Assembly (NCBI GenBank): GCA_016206755.1
Contig: JACQQZ010000041.1
Location: forward strand, 1 to 5,962
Source: Candidatus Omnitrophota bacterium
Lineage (GTDB): Bacteria > Omnitrophota > Gorgyraeia > 1-14-0-20-64-10 > JACQQZ01
Reading direction: 5' to 3'
Length of the DNA stretch: 5,962 bases
The notes below the pieces were generated by a model. That model ran no database searches and had not been told where the DNA came from. It saw only the letters and a program-made list of their open reading frames with translations. Every line of letters starts with the position of its first letter. Positions within the stretch are counted from its first letter, which is position 1. Shown one piece after another: positions 1 to 5,962 of this stretch. The position numbers were made by a program, and so were the translations under genes.

Positions 1-752
1 CCGGCACCTACCACCACAGTTTGATCGTGGCAACGCTGGCCGAGGCCGGTTGTGAAGCCATTGGCGCCAATGGGTTGCTTGCCCGCGTGGGATGTTATTT
101 TCATGACATCGGGAAAATGCCCAAAGCCGATTTCTTCGTCGAAAATCAAGCGCCCGGCCGGTCCCGTCATGACAAACTTTCTCCGACGATGTCGTCGCTC
201 ATCATCGTCAACCATGTGAAAGAAGGGATTGAGCTCGCCCGCGCCCACAAGCTCAATCAAGCCATTGTCGATTTTATTCCCGGGCACCACGGCACCAGCA
301 TCATCTACTATTTTTACCGGCGCGCGCTGGAGCAGGTGGAAGATGAGAAATTGCTCAACGAAGAAAATTTCCGCTATCCGGGCCCCCGGCCCCAGGCGCG
401 CGAAACGGCGGTGGCCATGCTCGCGGATTCTTCCGAGGCGGCTTGCCGCGCGCTGCCTCAGCGCAACCCGGCCAAGCTGCGCGCCGTGGTCCGCCGGATC
501 ATCAACAACAAATTCATCGACGGGCAGTTGGACGACTGCGATCTGACGCTGCGGGATTTGGAAAAAATAGCGGACGCGTTTGTCCGGGTGTTGACGGGAA
601 TTTATCACAGCCGCGTGCCGTATCCGGTTCCTCCCGGAGAAGACGTGGAGGACGAAGAGCTTCATGGCGATTCTCATTCGAAACGCTCAGGCGATCCCGG
701 TTCGGTGCGATCAGATGCGCCGGCTGGCCCGTCGGACGCTTCGGCGGCTTAA
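1..752 (+). CDS. pgpH: 7TM-HD family cyclic-dinucleotide phosphodiesterase, C-terminal HD domain (5' partial)
   Basis: This is the 3' end of a gene that begins left of the window; the reading frame is open from base 3, so the TTG at 21 is not a real start. It encodes the cytoplasmic HD phosphohydrolase domain of the 7TM-HD (PgpH/YqfF) family. Visible landmarks are the opening GTYHHS motif (3-20), the HD pair in YFHDIGKM (His 102-104, Asp 105-107), NHV with a further His (213-215), GHHGTS with tandem His (285-290) and the Asp of LADSSEAA (426-428). Together these supply the metal ligands expected for a dinuclear HD site. The closing block DDCDLTLRDL to YHSRVPYP also matches the family. Characterised Listeria PgpH hydrolyses c-di-AMP to pApA; that activity is inferred here, and the substrate could differ in this lineage. 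The extracellular and seven-helix membrane parts would lie upstream. After the conserved end the protein has a polar, Ser/Asp/Pro-rich tail that runs 89 nt into ybeY. Confidence 0.93.
   Translation, partial: GTYHHSLIVATLAEAGCEAIGANGLLARVGCYFHDIGKMPKADFFVENQAPGRSRHDKLSPTMSSLIIVNHVKEGIELARAHKLNQAIVDFIPGHHGTSIIYYFYRRALEQVEDEKLLNEENFRYPGPRPQARETAVAMLADSSEAACRALPQRNPAKLRAVVRRIINNKFIDGQLDDCDLTLRDLEKIADAFVRVLTGIYHSRVPYPVPPGEDVEDEELHGDSHSKRSGDPGSVRSDAPAGPSDASAA
647..652 (+). promoter_or_regulatory. Shine-Dalgarno for ybeY
   Basis: A GGAGGA hexamer lies inside the pgpH coding sequence, 11 nt before the ATG at 664, and a weaker GAAGAG lies at 654-659. They support translation starting at 664 rather than at the in-frame GTG (706) or ATG (715) further in, even though 664 forces an 89-nt overlap with pgpH. 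Confidence 0.55.
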
Positions 753-1107
753 GCTCTCAAGCGCCGAGCTGAGCATTGCCCTTGTCGACGACGCTGAAAT
801 CCGGCGGCTGAACCGTATTTACCGGCGCCTGGACCGGGCCACCGACGTGCTTGCGTTCGGACAAGCGGGGGCTGAGATGTTGATGCGGCAGCGATTGCCC
901 AAAGATCCTCCGCTGTTGTTGGGCGACGTCGTTGTTTCCGTCGAAACGGCTCGACGGCGGGCAGGGAAGCCGGCGGACGCGCTGGATCGGGAAATGGCCC
1001 GGGTTTTGATCCACGGTATTTTGCATTTGTGCGGGTACGACCACCATGCTTCGGGAGATCGGATCCGGATGCATGCCCAGGAAAGCGCGCTTCGGAAGGA
1101 ACGATGA
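664..1107 (+). CDS. ybeY: endoribonuclease / rRNA maturation factor YbeY
   Basis: The product is 147 aa, close to the usual 150-170 aa of this family. YbeY is a cytoplasmic zinc-dependent endoribonuclease needed for 16S rRNA 3'-end maturation and 70S ribosome quality control. The signature HGILHLCGYDH lies at residues 117-127, with the three zinc ligands His117, His121 and His127 in place. Upstream are the conserved LNRIYRRLDRATDVLAF block (49-65) containing the family Arg, and LLGDVVVS (85-92). In the DVLAF segment, Ala-Phe-Gly replaces the common Ser-Phe-Pro. The start at 664 is chosen because ILIRNAQ (3-9) looks like the family's first beta strand and a GGAGGA lies upstream; later in-frame starts would remove that strand. 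The gene overlaps pgpH by 89 nt and ends in an ATGA junction with dgkA. YbeY commonly follows pgpH and phoH in bacteria, so the order here is normal. Assignment is secure; the exact start is slightly less so. Confidence 0.95.
   Translation: MAILIRNAQAIPVRCDQMRRLARRTLRRLKLSSAELSIALVDDAEIRRLNRIYRRLDRATDVLAFGQAGAEMLMRQRLPKDPPLLLGDVVVSVETARRRAGKPADALDREMARVLIHGILHLCGYDHHASGDRIRMHAQESALRKER
1096..1100 (+). promoter_or_regulatory. Shine-Dalgarno for dgkA
   Basis: AAGGA (within GGAAGGA, 1094-1100) lies 3 nt before the ATG at 1104, inside the last codons of ybeY. Spacing is short, but together with the ATGA overlap it picks 1104 over upstream in-frame codons that would add residues unlike the family. 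Confidence 0.5.
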
Positions 1108-1481
1108 GCAAACGGGCGTTTTTGCACAGCATCTGGTTGGCGATTACGGGGCTGGATTTTGCGGTCCAGACCCAGCGGAATTTGCGCTGGCATGTGGTTG
1201 CGGCATGCGCCGTCATTCTGGCTGCCGCTGCTTTTGGGCTTGGCCGGATCGAAGTGGCCCTGCTGGTTTTGGTCATCGGCATCGTGCTGTGCGCCGAAGT
1301 CCTCAATACCGCTGTGGAATTGACCATTGATCTTCTGAAAGCATGGGAACATCCCGTGGCCAAGGTGGTCAAAGACGTTTCGGCCGGCGCGGTGCTGGTG
1401 ACGGTGCTCATGGCCATCGTCATTGGGTTTTTGCTGTTCGGACCGCATCTTGAAACCGTCTGGGGCTGTTTCCGGCCATGA
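1104..1481 (+). CDS. dgkA: DgkA-family lipid kinase (diacylglycerol or undecaprenol kinase)
   Basis: This 125-aa integral membrane protein matches the small trimeric DgkA family, whose members are about 120-130 aa with three transmembrane helices. Hydrophobic segments lie near residues 31-47, 49-67 and 95-113, after an amphipathic N-terminal stretch. The signature CAEVLNTAVELTIDLL (63-78) carries Glu65 and Glu72, which align with the catalytic-base and metal-binding glutamates Glu69 and Glu76 of the E. coli enzyme. KDVSAGAVLV (90-99) is the conserved third-helix motif. The family phosphorylates diacylglycerol in Proteobacteria and mainly undecaprenol in Gram-positive bacteria. The TQRN..WH and NTA.E..IDL style is closer to the latter, so an undecaprenol kinase role in carrier-lipid recycling is possible but inferred. 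Residue 24 is Gln where family members such as B. subtilis DgkA have Glu (see findings). The start at 1104 gives a family-like N-terminus, an ATGA overlap with ybeY and an AAGGA upstream. The stop overlaps the next start as ATGA. Confidence 0.93.
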   Translation: MSKRAFLHSIWLAITGLDFAVQTQRNLRWHVVAACAVILAAAAFGLGRIEVALLVLVIGIVLCAEVLNTAVELTIDLLKAWEHPVAKVVKDVSAGAVLVTVLMAIVIGFLLFGPHLETVWGCFRP

Positions 1482-2131
1482 GTAAAAAGATCGATTCGTT
1501 CCGGCATCGTTGGTCCGACCATTTCGTGACGGGGTTGTTCGTCTTGGCCCCGGCCTACATCACCTACCTGATCGTCAAGTTTTTCATCCGGCAGATCGTC
1601 CGGTTTTTCGATCCGGTCGTTCATCTGCTCGATCCTTATTTCACCAGCGTCTGGGCCATCGTCCTGGTGAAATCCGCCGCCCTGCTGATCTTCGTCGGTT
1701 TTATCACGCTGATCGGGTGGGGAACGCACATTTTCTTCGTCCGGAATTTGTTTCGTGCCGTTGACCGTTGGATCAGCCGCATGCCGATGGTCGGCAAAAT
1801 TTATTCTGCCATGCGTGAAATGTCCCAAGCGTTCAGCGGAGAGAAGAAAAGCGCTTTTTCCCGTGTCGTACTCATCGAATGGCCCGGCAAGGGACGATAC
1901 GCGATCGGTTTCGTGACGCACGAGGGCGTCGGAGAGGTTCAACAGAAAACGCCCGAAGAGGTCGTGAATGTCTTTATTCCGACAACGCCGAACCCAACCT
2001 CCGGTTATCTCATTTTAGTGGATCGAAACGCGATGATTCCTTTGGAGATGTCGGTCGAGGATGGCATGAAGCTGGTCATCTCCGGCGGCATGGTGGGACC
2101 TCCCGTCCCCAGCCCCCAGGCGGTCTCTTGA
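1478..2131 (+). CDS. DUF502 family membrane protein
   Basis: The product is 217 aa, typical of DUF502 proteins, which are widespread in bacteria and plants and have no firmly established bacterial function. Two transmembrane segments are visible, at about residues 16-36 (starting TGLFVLAPAYIT) and 58-80. An amphipathic linker with RMPMVGKIYSAMREM (101-115) follows, then a soluble beta-rich domain. That domain contains the family hallmark VFIPTTPNPTSGYL (165-178) followed by ILVDR, and it closes with the VISGG motif (200-204). There is no cleavable signal peptide; the N-terminus is short and basic, suggesting a cytoplasmic N-end and a cytoplasmic C-terminal domain. The start at 1478 forms an ATGA overlap with dgkA but has no strong Shine-Dalgarno, so it probably depends on translational coupling. 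The stop overlaps recO as TGATG. The dgkA neighbour hints at an envelope or lipid role, which is only a guess. Confidence 0.9.
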   Translation: MSKKIDSFRHRWSDHFVTGLFVLAPAYITYLIVKFFIRQIVRFFDPVVHLLDPYFTSVWAIVLVKSAALLIFVGFITLIGWGTHIFFVRNLFRAVDRWISRMPMVGKIYSAMREMSQAFSGEKKSAFSRVVLIEWPGKGRYAIGFVTHEGVGEVQQKTPEEVVNVFIPTTPNPTSGYLILVDRNAMIPLEMSVEDGMKLVISGGMVGPPVPSPQAVS

Positions 2132-2784
2132 TGGCGATCATCACCACCGAAGCCATTCTGCTTCGCCGGCGCGAAATCCGCGAAACGAGCCTGCTGCTGA
2201 CTTGCCTGACCCGCGGCTATGGGAAAATCGTCGGCCTCATCAAGGGCGTGCGAAATGCCCGGGGTTTTGTCGATGGATTTCTTGAACCGTTTACCGTGCA
2301 GGGGGTTGTTTTTTATGAGCGGACCCGCTCCGACATTGATCTGATCACGCAGTGCGATTTGCGCGAGCCGTTCTTGGAAATCCGGCGCGATTTTGCGAAG
2401 ATGTCGTACGCCGGATATTTTATGGAGCTGATGGATCATCTCGTGCAGTTGCGCGATCCGCACCCGGAAGTGTACGACATGCTGACGCATGCCCTCAGGG
2501 CTCTGGGCGAGGACAGCTTCCCTTCGCAGGTGGCCCGGATATTCGAGGCGCGGCTTTTGGCCGGCAGCGGCGTGATGCCAAACCTGGAATCGCTGGGGCT
2601 CTCCAAGGGGGCTGCTGCGTCGCTCCGACAGATGGTAGAGGCCGATTGGACGCAGTGGGGACGTTTGAGATTGTCGCGCCCCGTGGAGGAAGAGCTGACC
2701 CCGTTGTTTTATCGGCTGCTCACGCAGCATTTGGAAGTTCATCTGAAATCTCGGGAATTTTTGGATCAAGCCGGGGTTGCATGA
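2131..2784 (+). CDS. recO: DNA repair protein RecO, short form without zinc finger
   Basis: RecO works in the RecFOR pathway, annealing DNA and helping load RecA onto SSB-coated single strands at gaps. The 217-aa product begins with the typical OB-fold: [15 protein letters not shown] (6-20), [19 protein letters not shown] (23-41) and the [15 protein letters not shown] strand pair (51-65). [27 protein letters not shown] leads into the helical C-terminal domain. [16 protein letters not shown] (138-153) is the conserved core helix and Pro-Asn-Leu turn. After that turn most members have a CxxC...CxxC zinc finger; here the chain passes directly to the next helix, and the only cysteines are Cys25 and Cys75. 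This explains a length below the usual 230-260 aa. An ORF open further upstream in this frame is ignored because family similarity begins at 2131. The start overlaps the DUF502 stop as TGATG with only a weak ribosome site, and the end overlaps glyQ as ATGA. RecO next to glyQS is a common bacterial arrangement. Confidence 0.93.
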   Translation: MAIITTEAILLRRREIRETSLLLTCLTRGYGKIVGLIKGVRNARGFVDGFLEPFTVQGVVFYERTRSDIDLITQCDLREPFLEIRRDFAKMSYAGYFMELMDHLVQLRDPHPEVYDMLTHALRALGEDSFPSQVARIFEARLLAGSGVMPNLESLGLSKGAAASLRQMVEADWTQWGRLRLSRPVEEELTPLFYRLLTQHLEVHLKSREFLDQAGVA

Positions 2785-3674
2785 AGCGCCGGTCTGAAAA
2801 AGCCAAAACTTTTCAGGATCTGATTTTAGGCCTTTCGCAATACTGGGCGAACCGGGGATGCGTCCTCGCCCAGCCGTACGACATGGAAGTCGGGGCAGGG
2901 ACGTTTCATCCGCTGACTTTTTTTAGGTCGCTGGGTCCCGATCCCTGGCGCGCCGCTTTTGTTCAGCCGTGCCGGCGTCCGGCCGACGGACGCTACGCCG
3001 CCAATCCGCTGCGCGCGCAGCATTACTACCAGTATCAAGTCATCCTAAAGCCGGCCCCGGACAATGTTCAGCAGCTCTACCTGGACAGTTTGAAGGCAGC
3101 CGGCATTGATTTGAAAGCGCACGACGTCCGTTTTGTTCAGGACGATTGGGAATCCCCGACGCTGGGCGCCTGGGGCTTGGGCTGGGAGGTCTGGCTCGAT
3201 GGACTGGAAGTCACGCAGTTTACTTACTTCCAGCAGATCGGCGGCTTGGACCTGCATCCCATTTCCGCGGAAATCACGTATGGGCTGGAAAGAATCGCGA
3301 TGTTTTTGCAAGGCAAGTTGGATTTGTACGCGCTCCAATGGAACAGGACGCACACCTACGGCGACCTCCGCAGGCAGGATGAGATCGAGTGCTCCGCTTA
3401 CAACTTTGAACATGCCGACACGGCTTTGCAGCGCCGTTATTTCGAAGAGGCCCGCGCCCAAGCCGAGAAGCTTTTGTCTGCCGGTTTGATCTTGCCGGCG
3501 TATGAACAGCTCCTGAAGACTTCCCATGCCTTTAATCTGCTGGATGCGCGGGGGGCCGTCAGCGTCAACGAACGCCCGATGCTGATTGCCGGCGTGCGGG
3601 GCTTGGCCAAGCGCTGCGCCGAGATGTATGTTGAGCGCCTCTCAGGCAAACCGGCCAAAGAGGTCAGAGCGTGA
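2781..3674 (+). CDS. glyQ: glycine--tRNA ligase alpha subunit
   Basis: The 297-aa product is the class II catalytic subunit of the alpha2-beta2 glycyl-tRNA synthetase, which activates glycine with ATP and charges tRNA-Gly in the cytoplasm; family members are about 290-305 aa. Conserved blocks appear in order: [17 protein letters not shown] (11-27), [14 protein letters not shown] (31-44), [20 protein letters not shown] (51-70), the motif-2 region [17 protein letters not shown] (75-91), and [20 protein letters not shown] (118-137). [11 protein letters not shown] (145-155), [15 protein letters not shown] (164-178), the YGDL and YNFEHAD stretch (193-212) and the closing [17 protein letters not shown] (249-265) follow. 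No key block is missing. The start at 2781 makes an ATGA overlap with recO and aligns with the family N-terminus; upstream in-frame sequence is recO read out of frame. The stop overlaps the GTG of glyS. The subunit is inactive for full aminoacylation without GlyS, which explains the tight coupling. Confidence 0.98.
   Translation: MKRRSEKAKTFQDLILGLSQYWANRGCVLAQPYDMEVGAGTFHPLTFFRSLGPDPWRAAFVQPCRRPADGRYAANPLRAQHYYQYQVILKPAPDNVQQLYLDSLKAAGIDLKAHDVRFVQDDWESPTLGAWGLGWEVWLDGLEVTQFTYFQQIGGLDLHPISAEITYGLERIAMFLQGKLDLYALQWNRTHTYGDLRRQDEIECSAYNFEHADTALQRRYFEEARAQAEKLLSAGLILPAYEQLLKTSHAFNLLDARGAVSVNERPMLIAGVRGLAKRCAEMYVERLSGKPAKEVRA
3659..3664 (+). promoter_or_regulatory. Shine-Dalgarno for glyS
   Basis: AGAGGT lies 6 nt before the GTG at 3671, within the last codons of glyQ. 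This is a well-spaced ribosome site and supports the non-ATG start that overlaps the glyQ stop as GTGA. Confidence 0.55.
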
Positions 3675-5875
3675 AACGCAACATCAAAACATCCGGCAGG
3701 GCGTCGCCGCCGGAGAGCGATTTTGTCCTTGAGATCGGCTGCGAAGAATTGCCGGCTGACTATTTGAGTGCGGTGATCAATGTTCTGCCGGGAGATGCCG
3801 CCGGTTTGTTGAGCCGCAGCGACGGATTTGTCTGGCGGTCGCTTGAAGCGTACGGCGGTCCCCGCCGGCTGGTGCTGCTGGTGCGCGGTCTGAATTCCGT
3901 CGTCCGATGGGAGAGGGTCGGCCCCTCAAAGGCGTCTGCCTACGATGCGCAGGGAGGTTTCACGCAGGCCGCGATCGGATTCGCAAAGTCTCAGGGCCTC
4001 CCCGTCTCAAAACTGAAACTGAAAGAAACGCCCAGGGGCCCCTGTTTGGTTGCCGAACAGACCGCTCCGGCGGCGGCCAAACTCTCGAAAATCATCCCCG
4101 CTCTTATCCAGCAGATTCATTTTCCCAAGCGGATGCGGTGGGATGCCGCCGGCGCGACCTTTGCCCGTCCAATTCGCTGGCTCGTGGCGCTCTACGGCGC
4201 CCGCATCGTCCCATGCCGGATTGCCGGTGTGGCCGGCGGCCGCAGGACGGCGGCTCCGCGCCGGGCGCGTACGCCGTGGCTTACTGTGCCCAGCGCTTCA
4301 GCATATGCGACTGTGCTGCAGCGGGCAGGGATTCATCTGGAGAGATCGGGGACGGCCACGGTGGATGCGAATGGCGATGTTTCCGTGAGCGGCGCCGCCC
4401 GTGCATCGAAACGGTCGGAACTTCACGATCAACTTCGCGCCCAAGCCCGAAAGGCCGGCGGCCGCCTGCCGATCGATGACGAGGAATTTAAAACGTTGCT
4501 GACCGCCAATGTTTTCCTGGCCGAATGTCCGGTGGTGGCGCTGGGATCGTTCCGTCAGGACTATTTGACGCTGCCCCCGGAGGTGCTGAGCGCTTCCATG
4601 GCGAAGCATTTGAAGGTATTCAGTTTGCGCGGGGCCGATGGAAAATTCCTGCCGAAATTCATGGCCGTGCTGGAAGGCAAACCGCCCAAGCCGGCTGTCG
4701 TCATGGGCAACTACGAACGCATTCTTGAGGCGCGTTTCGCCGACGCGCAGTTTTTTTGGAAAGAGGATACCAAGACCACGCTGGGGCGGAAAGCAGCACA
4801 GCTCAAGCAGGTCATCTTTCATAAACAGTTGGGAACGCTCGAAGAAAAATCGACCCGCTTAAAATCTCTCTTGGAAAAAAGCCCCATTTCGGATGCGGCC
4901 TTGCGCGCTTCGATTGCGCGGGCCATCGAGCTTTCCAAGGCCGATTTGGTCACGCAAATGGTCCGGGAGTTTCCGACGCTGCAGGGCATTGTGGGCGGTG
5001 AGCATGCTCGCCACGATGGCGAATCCCAGGAAGTCGCCCTGGCCATTCGAGAGCAGTATCAGCCGCGCTCGGCTTCGGATGCCGTTCCCAACAGCGCTGC
5101 CGGGGCATGGCTTTCGTTGCTGGACAAAGTTGACACGCTGGCCGGGTTCTTTGGCGTGGATCTCGCGCCGACTTCCAGCGCCGATCCGTATGGCCTTCGC
5201 CGGCAGGCGCTGGGGATCGTGCGAATTCTCGTCGAGAAAAGAATCCCCGTCTCCCTTGACGCCCTTTGGGAAGCGGCGATAGAATCATGGGGTCCGACGA
5301 TAAAACTACCTGCCGGCCAGACCCAAGAACAACTCACTTCTTTTGTTTTGGATCGTTTTCGATGGCTTGTCTGTGAGCAGCGAGAATATTCCCGCGAATT
5401 GTTTGATGCAGTGGCTGCCGCTTCCACCGACAATTTGGCCGATGCGTGGGACCGTTTAGAGCAACTGAATCAAATGTGGAAAGATCCAAAGCGCCGCGCC
5501 CAAGAGCTTTTTCCGGCAGGCAAGGTGATGGAACGAACAGGACGAATCGTCGCGTCGGCGAATCGCTCAGATTCTTCCGGGGAGGTTGACCCCCAAAAAT
5601 TTGTGGCACCGGAAGAGCGTGCCTTGTGGGAAAGCTGGCAAGCGGCAGAGCCGGAAATCTCAAATTTGATCCAAGCCAAGGCCTATCAAAAAGTTGTGAA
5701 GACTTACGGCGCCTTATCTCCTACGGTGCACTCCTTCTTTGAAAAAGTATTTGTCATGGATCCGGATGTCTCGATTAAGCAGAATCGATTGGCATTGATG
5801 TATCAGATTTATCAACCGCTTGCTTCTCATGTTGCAGATTTGTCCAAATTACCATTGCCGAAAGATTTGGGATGA
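3671..5875 (+). CDS. glyS: glycine--tRNA ligase beta subunit
   Basis: The 734-aa product is the tRNA-binding beta subunit that partners GlyQ; most relatives are about 690 aa. Family landmarks in order are [15 protein letters not shown] (18-32), the [10 protein letters not shown] strand (62-71), [23 protein letters not shown] (84-106), FPKRMRW (151-157) and [13 protein letters not shown] (164-176). Then come CPVV (286-289), [10 protein letters not shown] (301-310), [12 protein letters not shown] (355-366), [11 protein letters not shown] (384-394) and the HD-like [10 protein letters not shown] (442-451). YQPR (463-466), [12 protein letters not shown] (485-496) and [11 protein letters not shown] (505-515) precede the C-terminal anticodon-binding domain (about 585-720), which ends [17 protein letters not shown] and VADLSKL. 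The start is GTG, chosen for its GTGA overlap with glyQ and the upstream AGAGGT; the first 15 or so residues are a non-conserved polar leader. Oddities are a degenerate Gly-His-Arg motif near residues 193-199, about 20 extra residues near 225-246, and lower GC in the last 240 bases. The frame is intact, so the gene appears functional. Confidence 0.97.
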   Translation: MKRNIKTSGRASPPESDFVLEIGCEELPADYLSAVINVLPGDAAGLLSRSDGFVWRSLEAYGGPRRLVLLVRGLNSVVRWERVGPSKASAYDAQGGFTQAAIGFAKSQGLPVSKLKLKETPRGPCLVAEQTAPAAAKLSKIIPALIQQIHFPKRMRWDAAGATFARPIRWLVALYGARIVPCRIAGVAGGRRTAAPRRARTPWLTVPSASAYATVLQRAGIHLERSGTATVDANGDVSVSGAARASKRSELHDQLRAQARKAGGRLPIDDEEFKTLLTANVFLAECPVVALGSFRQDYLTLPPEVLSASMAKHLKVFSLRGADGKFLPKFMAVLEGKPPKPAVVMGNYERILEARFADAQFFWKEDTKTTLGRKAAQLKQVIFHKQLGTLEEKSTRLKSLLEKSPISDAALRASIARAIELSKADLVTQMVREFPTLQGIVGGEHARHDGESQEVALAIREQYQPRSASDAVPNSAAGAWLSLLDKVDTLAGFFGVDLAPTSSADPYGLRRQALGIVRILVEKRIPVSLDALWEAAIESWGPTIKLPAGQTQEQLTSFVLDRFRWLVCEQREYSRELFDAVAAASTDNLADAWDRLEQLNQMWKDPKRRAQELFPAGKVMERTGRIVASANRSDSSGEVDPQKFVAPEERALWESWQAAEPEISNLIQAKAYQKVVKTYGALSPTVHSFFEKVFVMDPDVSIKQNRLALMYQIYQPLASHVADLSKLPLPKDLG

Positions 5876-5962
5876 TTGATAGAACGCAAGCGGTACCGTT
5901 TCCGGGAGTGCCAGGTTCCCCTTGAACCTGGCACTCCCGGAAACGGTACCGCTGTCCCCGAG
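5876..5962. other. non-coding region downstream of glyS
   Basis: Only 87 bases remain after the glyS stop. They hold the large inverted repeat and no recognisable gene. The sole reading frame coupled to glyS (ATG at 5872, overlapping the stop as ATGA) runs 17 codons into the palindrome and stops at 5923-5925; it resembles nothing known. Confidence 0.7.
5889..5953. repeat. perfect 30-bp inverted repeat with 5-nt loop (REP-like palindrome or hairpin terminator)
   Basis: The left arm (5889-5918) and right arm (5924-5953) are exact reverse complements over 30 bp, separated by CCCCT minus one base (5919-5923, CCCTT). The structure begins 13 nt after the glyS stop. Each arm contains the smaller palindrome CGGTACCG (5891-5898 and 5944-5951). 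The right side is followed by GTCCCC (5954-5959), which has no counterpart on the left, and there is no T-run on either side, so a classic Rho-independent terminator is unlikely. As RNA it would form a very stable hairpin that could protect the glyS 3' end or slow polymerase. Long perfect palindromes of this type are also known as dispersed REP-like elements mobilised by IS200-like RAYT transposases. That origin is an inference, because one copy cannot show repetition. Confidence 0.85.

Noticed and set aside
1029..1103. Upstream extension of dgkA in the same frame
   Set aside because: It would read through the end of ybeY out of frame and adds residues unlike the family; the ATG at 1104 has an AAGGA and an ATGA overlap.
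749..1942. Long open frame on the minus strand (397 codons) across ybeY, dgkA and DUF502
   Set aside because: It lies opposite three well-recognised genes, has low-complexity composition with no recognisable domain, and arises from the codon bias of the plus-strand genes.
1879..2130. Upstream extension of recO in the same frame
   Set aside because: Those bases encode the conserved C-terminal part of DUF502, including its ISGG motif; the RecO family begins at [10 protein letters not shown] (2131).
2352..2780. Upstream extension of glyQ in the same frame
   Set aside because: The region is recO coding sequence, and GlyQ similarity starts after 2781.
2918..2924. Run of seven T in glyQ as a possible slippage or frameshift site (a second run at 4751-4757 in glyS)
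   Set aside because: Both runs encode conserved aromatic stretches (LTFFRSLG and AQFFWKED) in frame, with no sign that a shifted product is used.
5003..5023. HARHDGE in glyS as a second HD phosphohydrolase related to the PgpH fragment
   Set aside because: This HD-like element is a normal feature of glycyl-tRNA synthetase beta subunits and needs no separate enzyme call.
5889..5962. Classic Rho-independent terminator
   Set aside because: The stem is much longer than usual and is followed by GTCCCCGAG instead of a T-run, so I call it an inverted repeat of unknown role.

Overview
The window carries six complete genes and one gene cut at its left edge, all on the + strand and packed without gaps. 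The order is: the C-terminal HD domain of a PgpH-type 7TM-HD phosphodiesterase (partial), the rRNA endoribonuclease YbeY, a small DgkA-family lipid kinase, a DUF502 membrane protein, the repair protein RecO, and the alpha and beta subunits of the heterotetrameric glycyl-tRNA synthetase (GlyQ, GlyS). The last 87 bases are non-coding and are dominated by a perfect 30-bp inverted repeat.

The organism is a bacterium. The split alpha2-beta2 glycyl-tRNA synthetase rules out archaea and eukaryotes, and also bacterial groups that use only the single-chain enzyme. GC content is moderately high through most of the window and drops in the last part of glyS. The gene set and the style of the 3' palindrome would fit an uncultured Gram-negative-type lineage such as Omnitrophota or another PVC-related group. 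That is an impression from memory, not something the sequence proves.

Every gene overlaps the next. The junctions ybeY/dgkA, dgkA/DUF502 and recO/glyQ are ATGA, DUF502/recO is TGATG, and glyQ/glyS is GTGA. The pgpH/ybeY junction is an unusually long 89-nt overlap. No internal promoter or terminator is visible, so the block most likely forms one translationally coupled operon whose promoter lies left of the window.

The operon is housekeeping in character. It joins nucleotide second-messenger breakdown (PgpH), ribosome maturation (YbeY), recycling of a membrane lipid carrier or diacylglycerol (DgkA), an uncharacterised membrane protein (DUF502), recombinational repair (RecO) and glycine charging of tRNA (GlyQS). 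I found no clearly new system. The points worth a second look are the 3' palindrome, the long pgpH/ybeY overlap, and departures from family norms in RecO (no zinc finger), DgkA (a Glu-to-Gln change at a likely metal ligand) and GlyS (a lost motif plus a local insertion).
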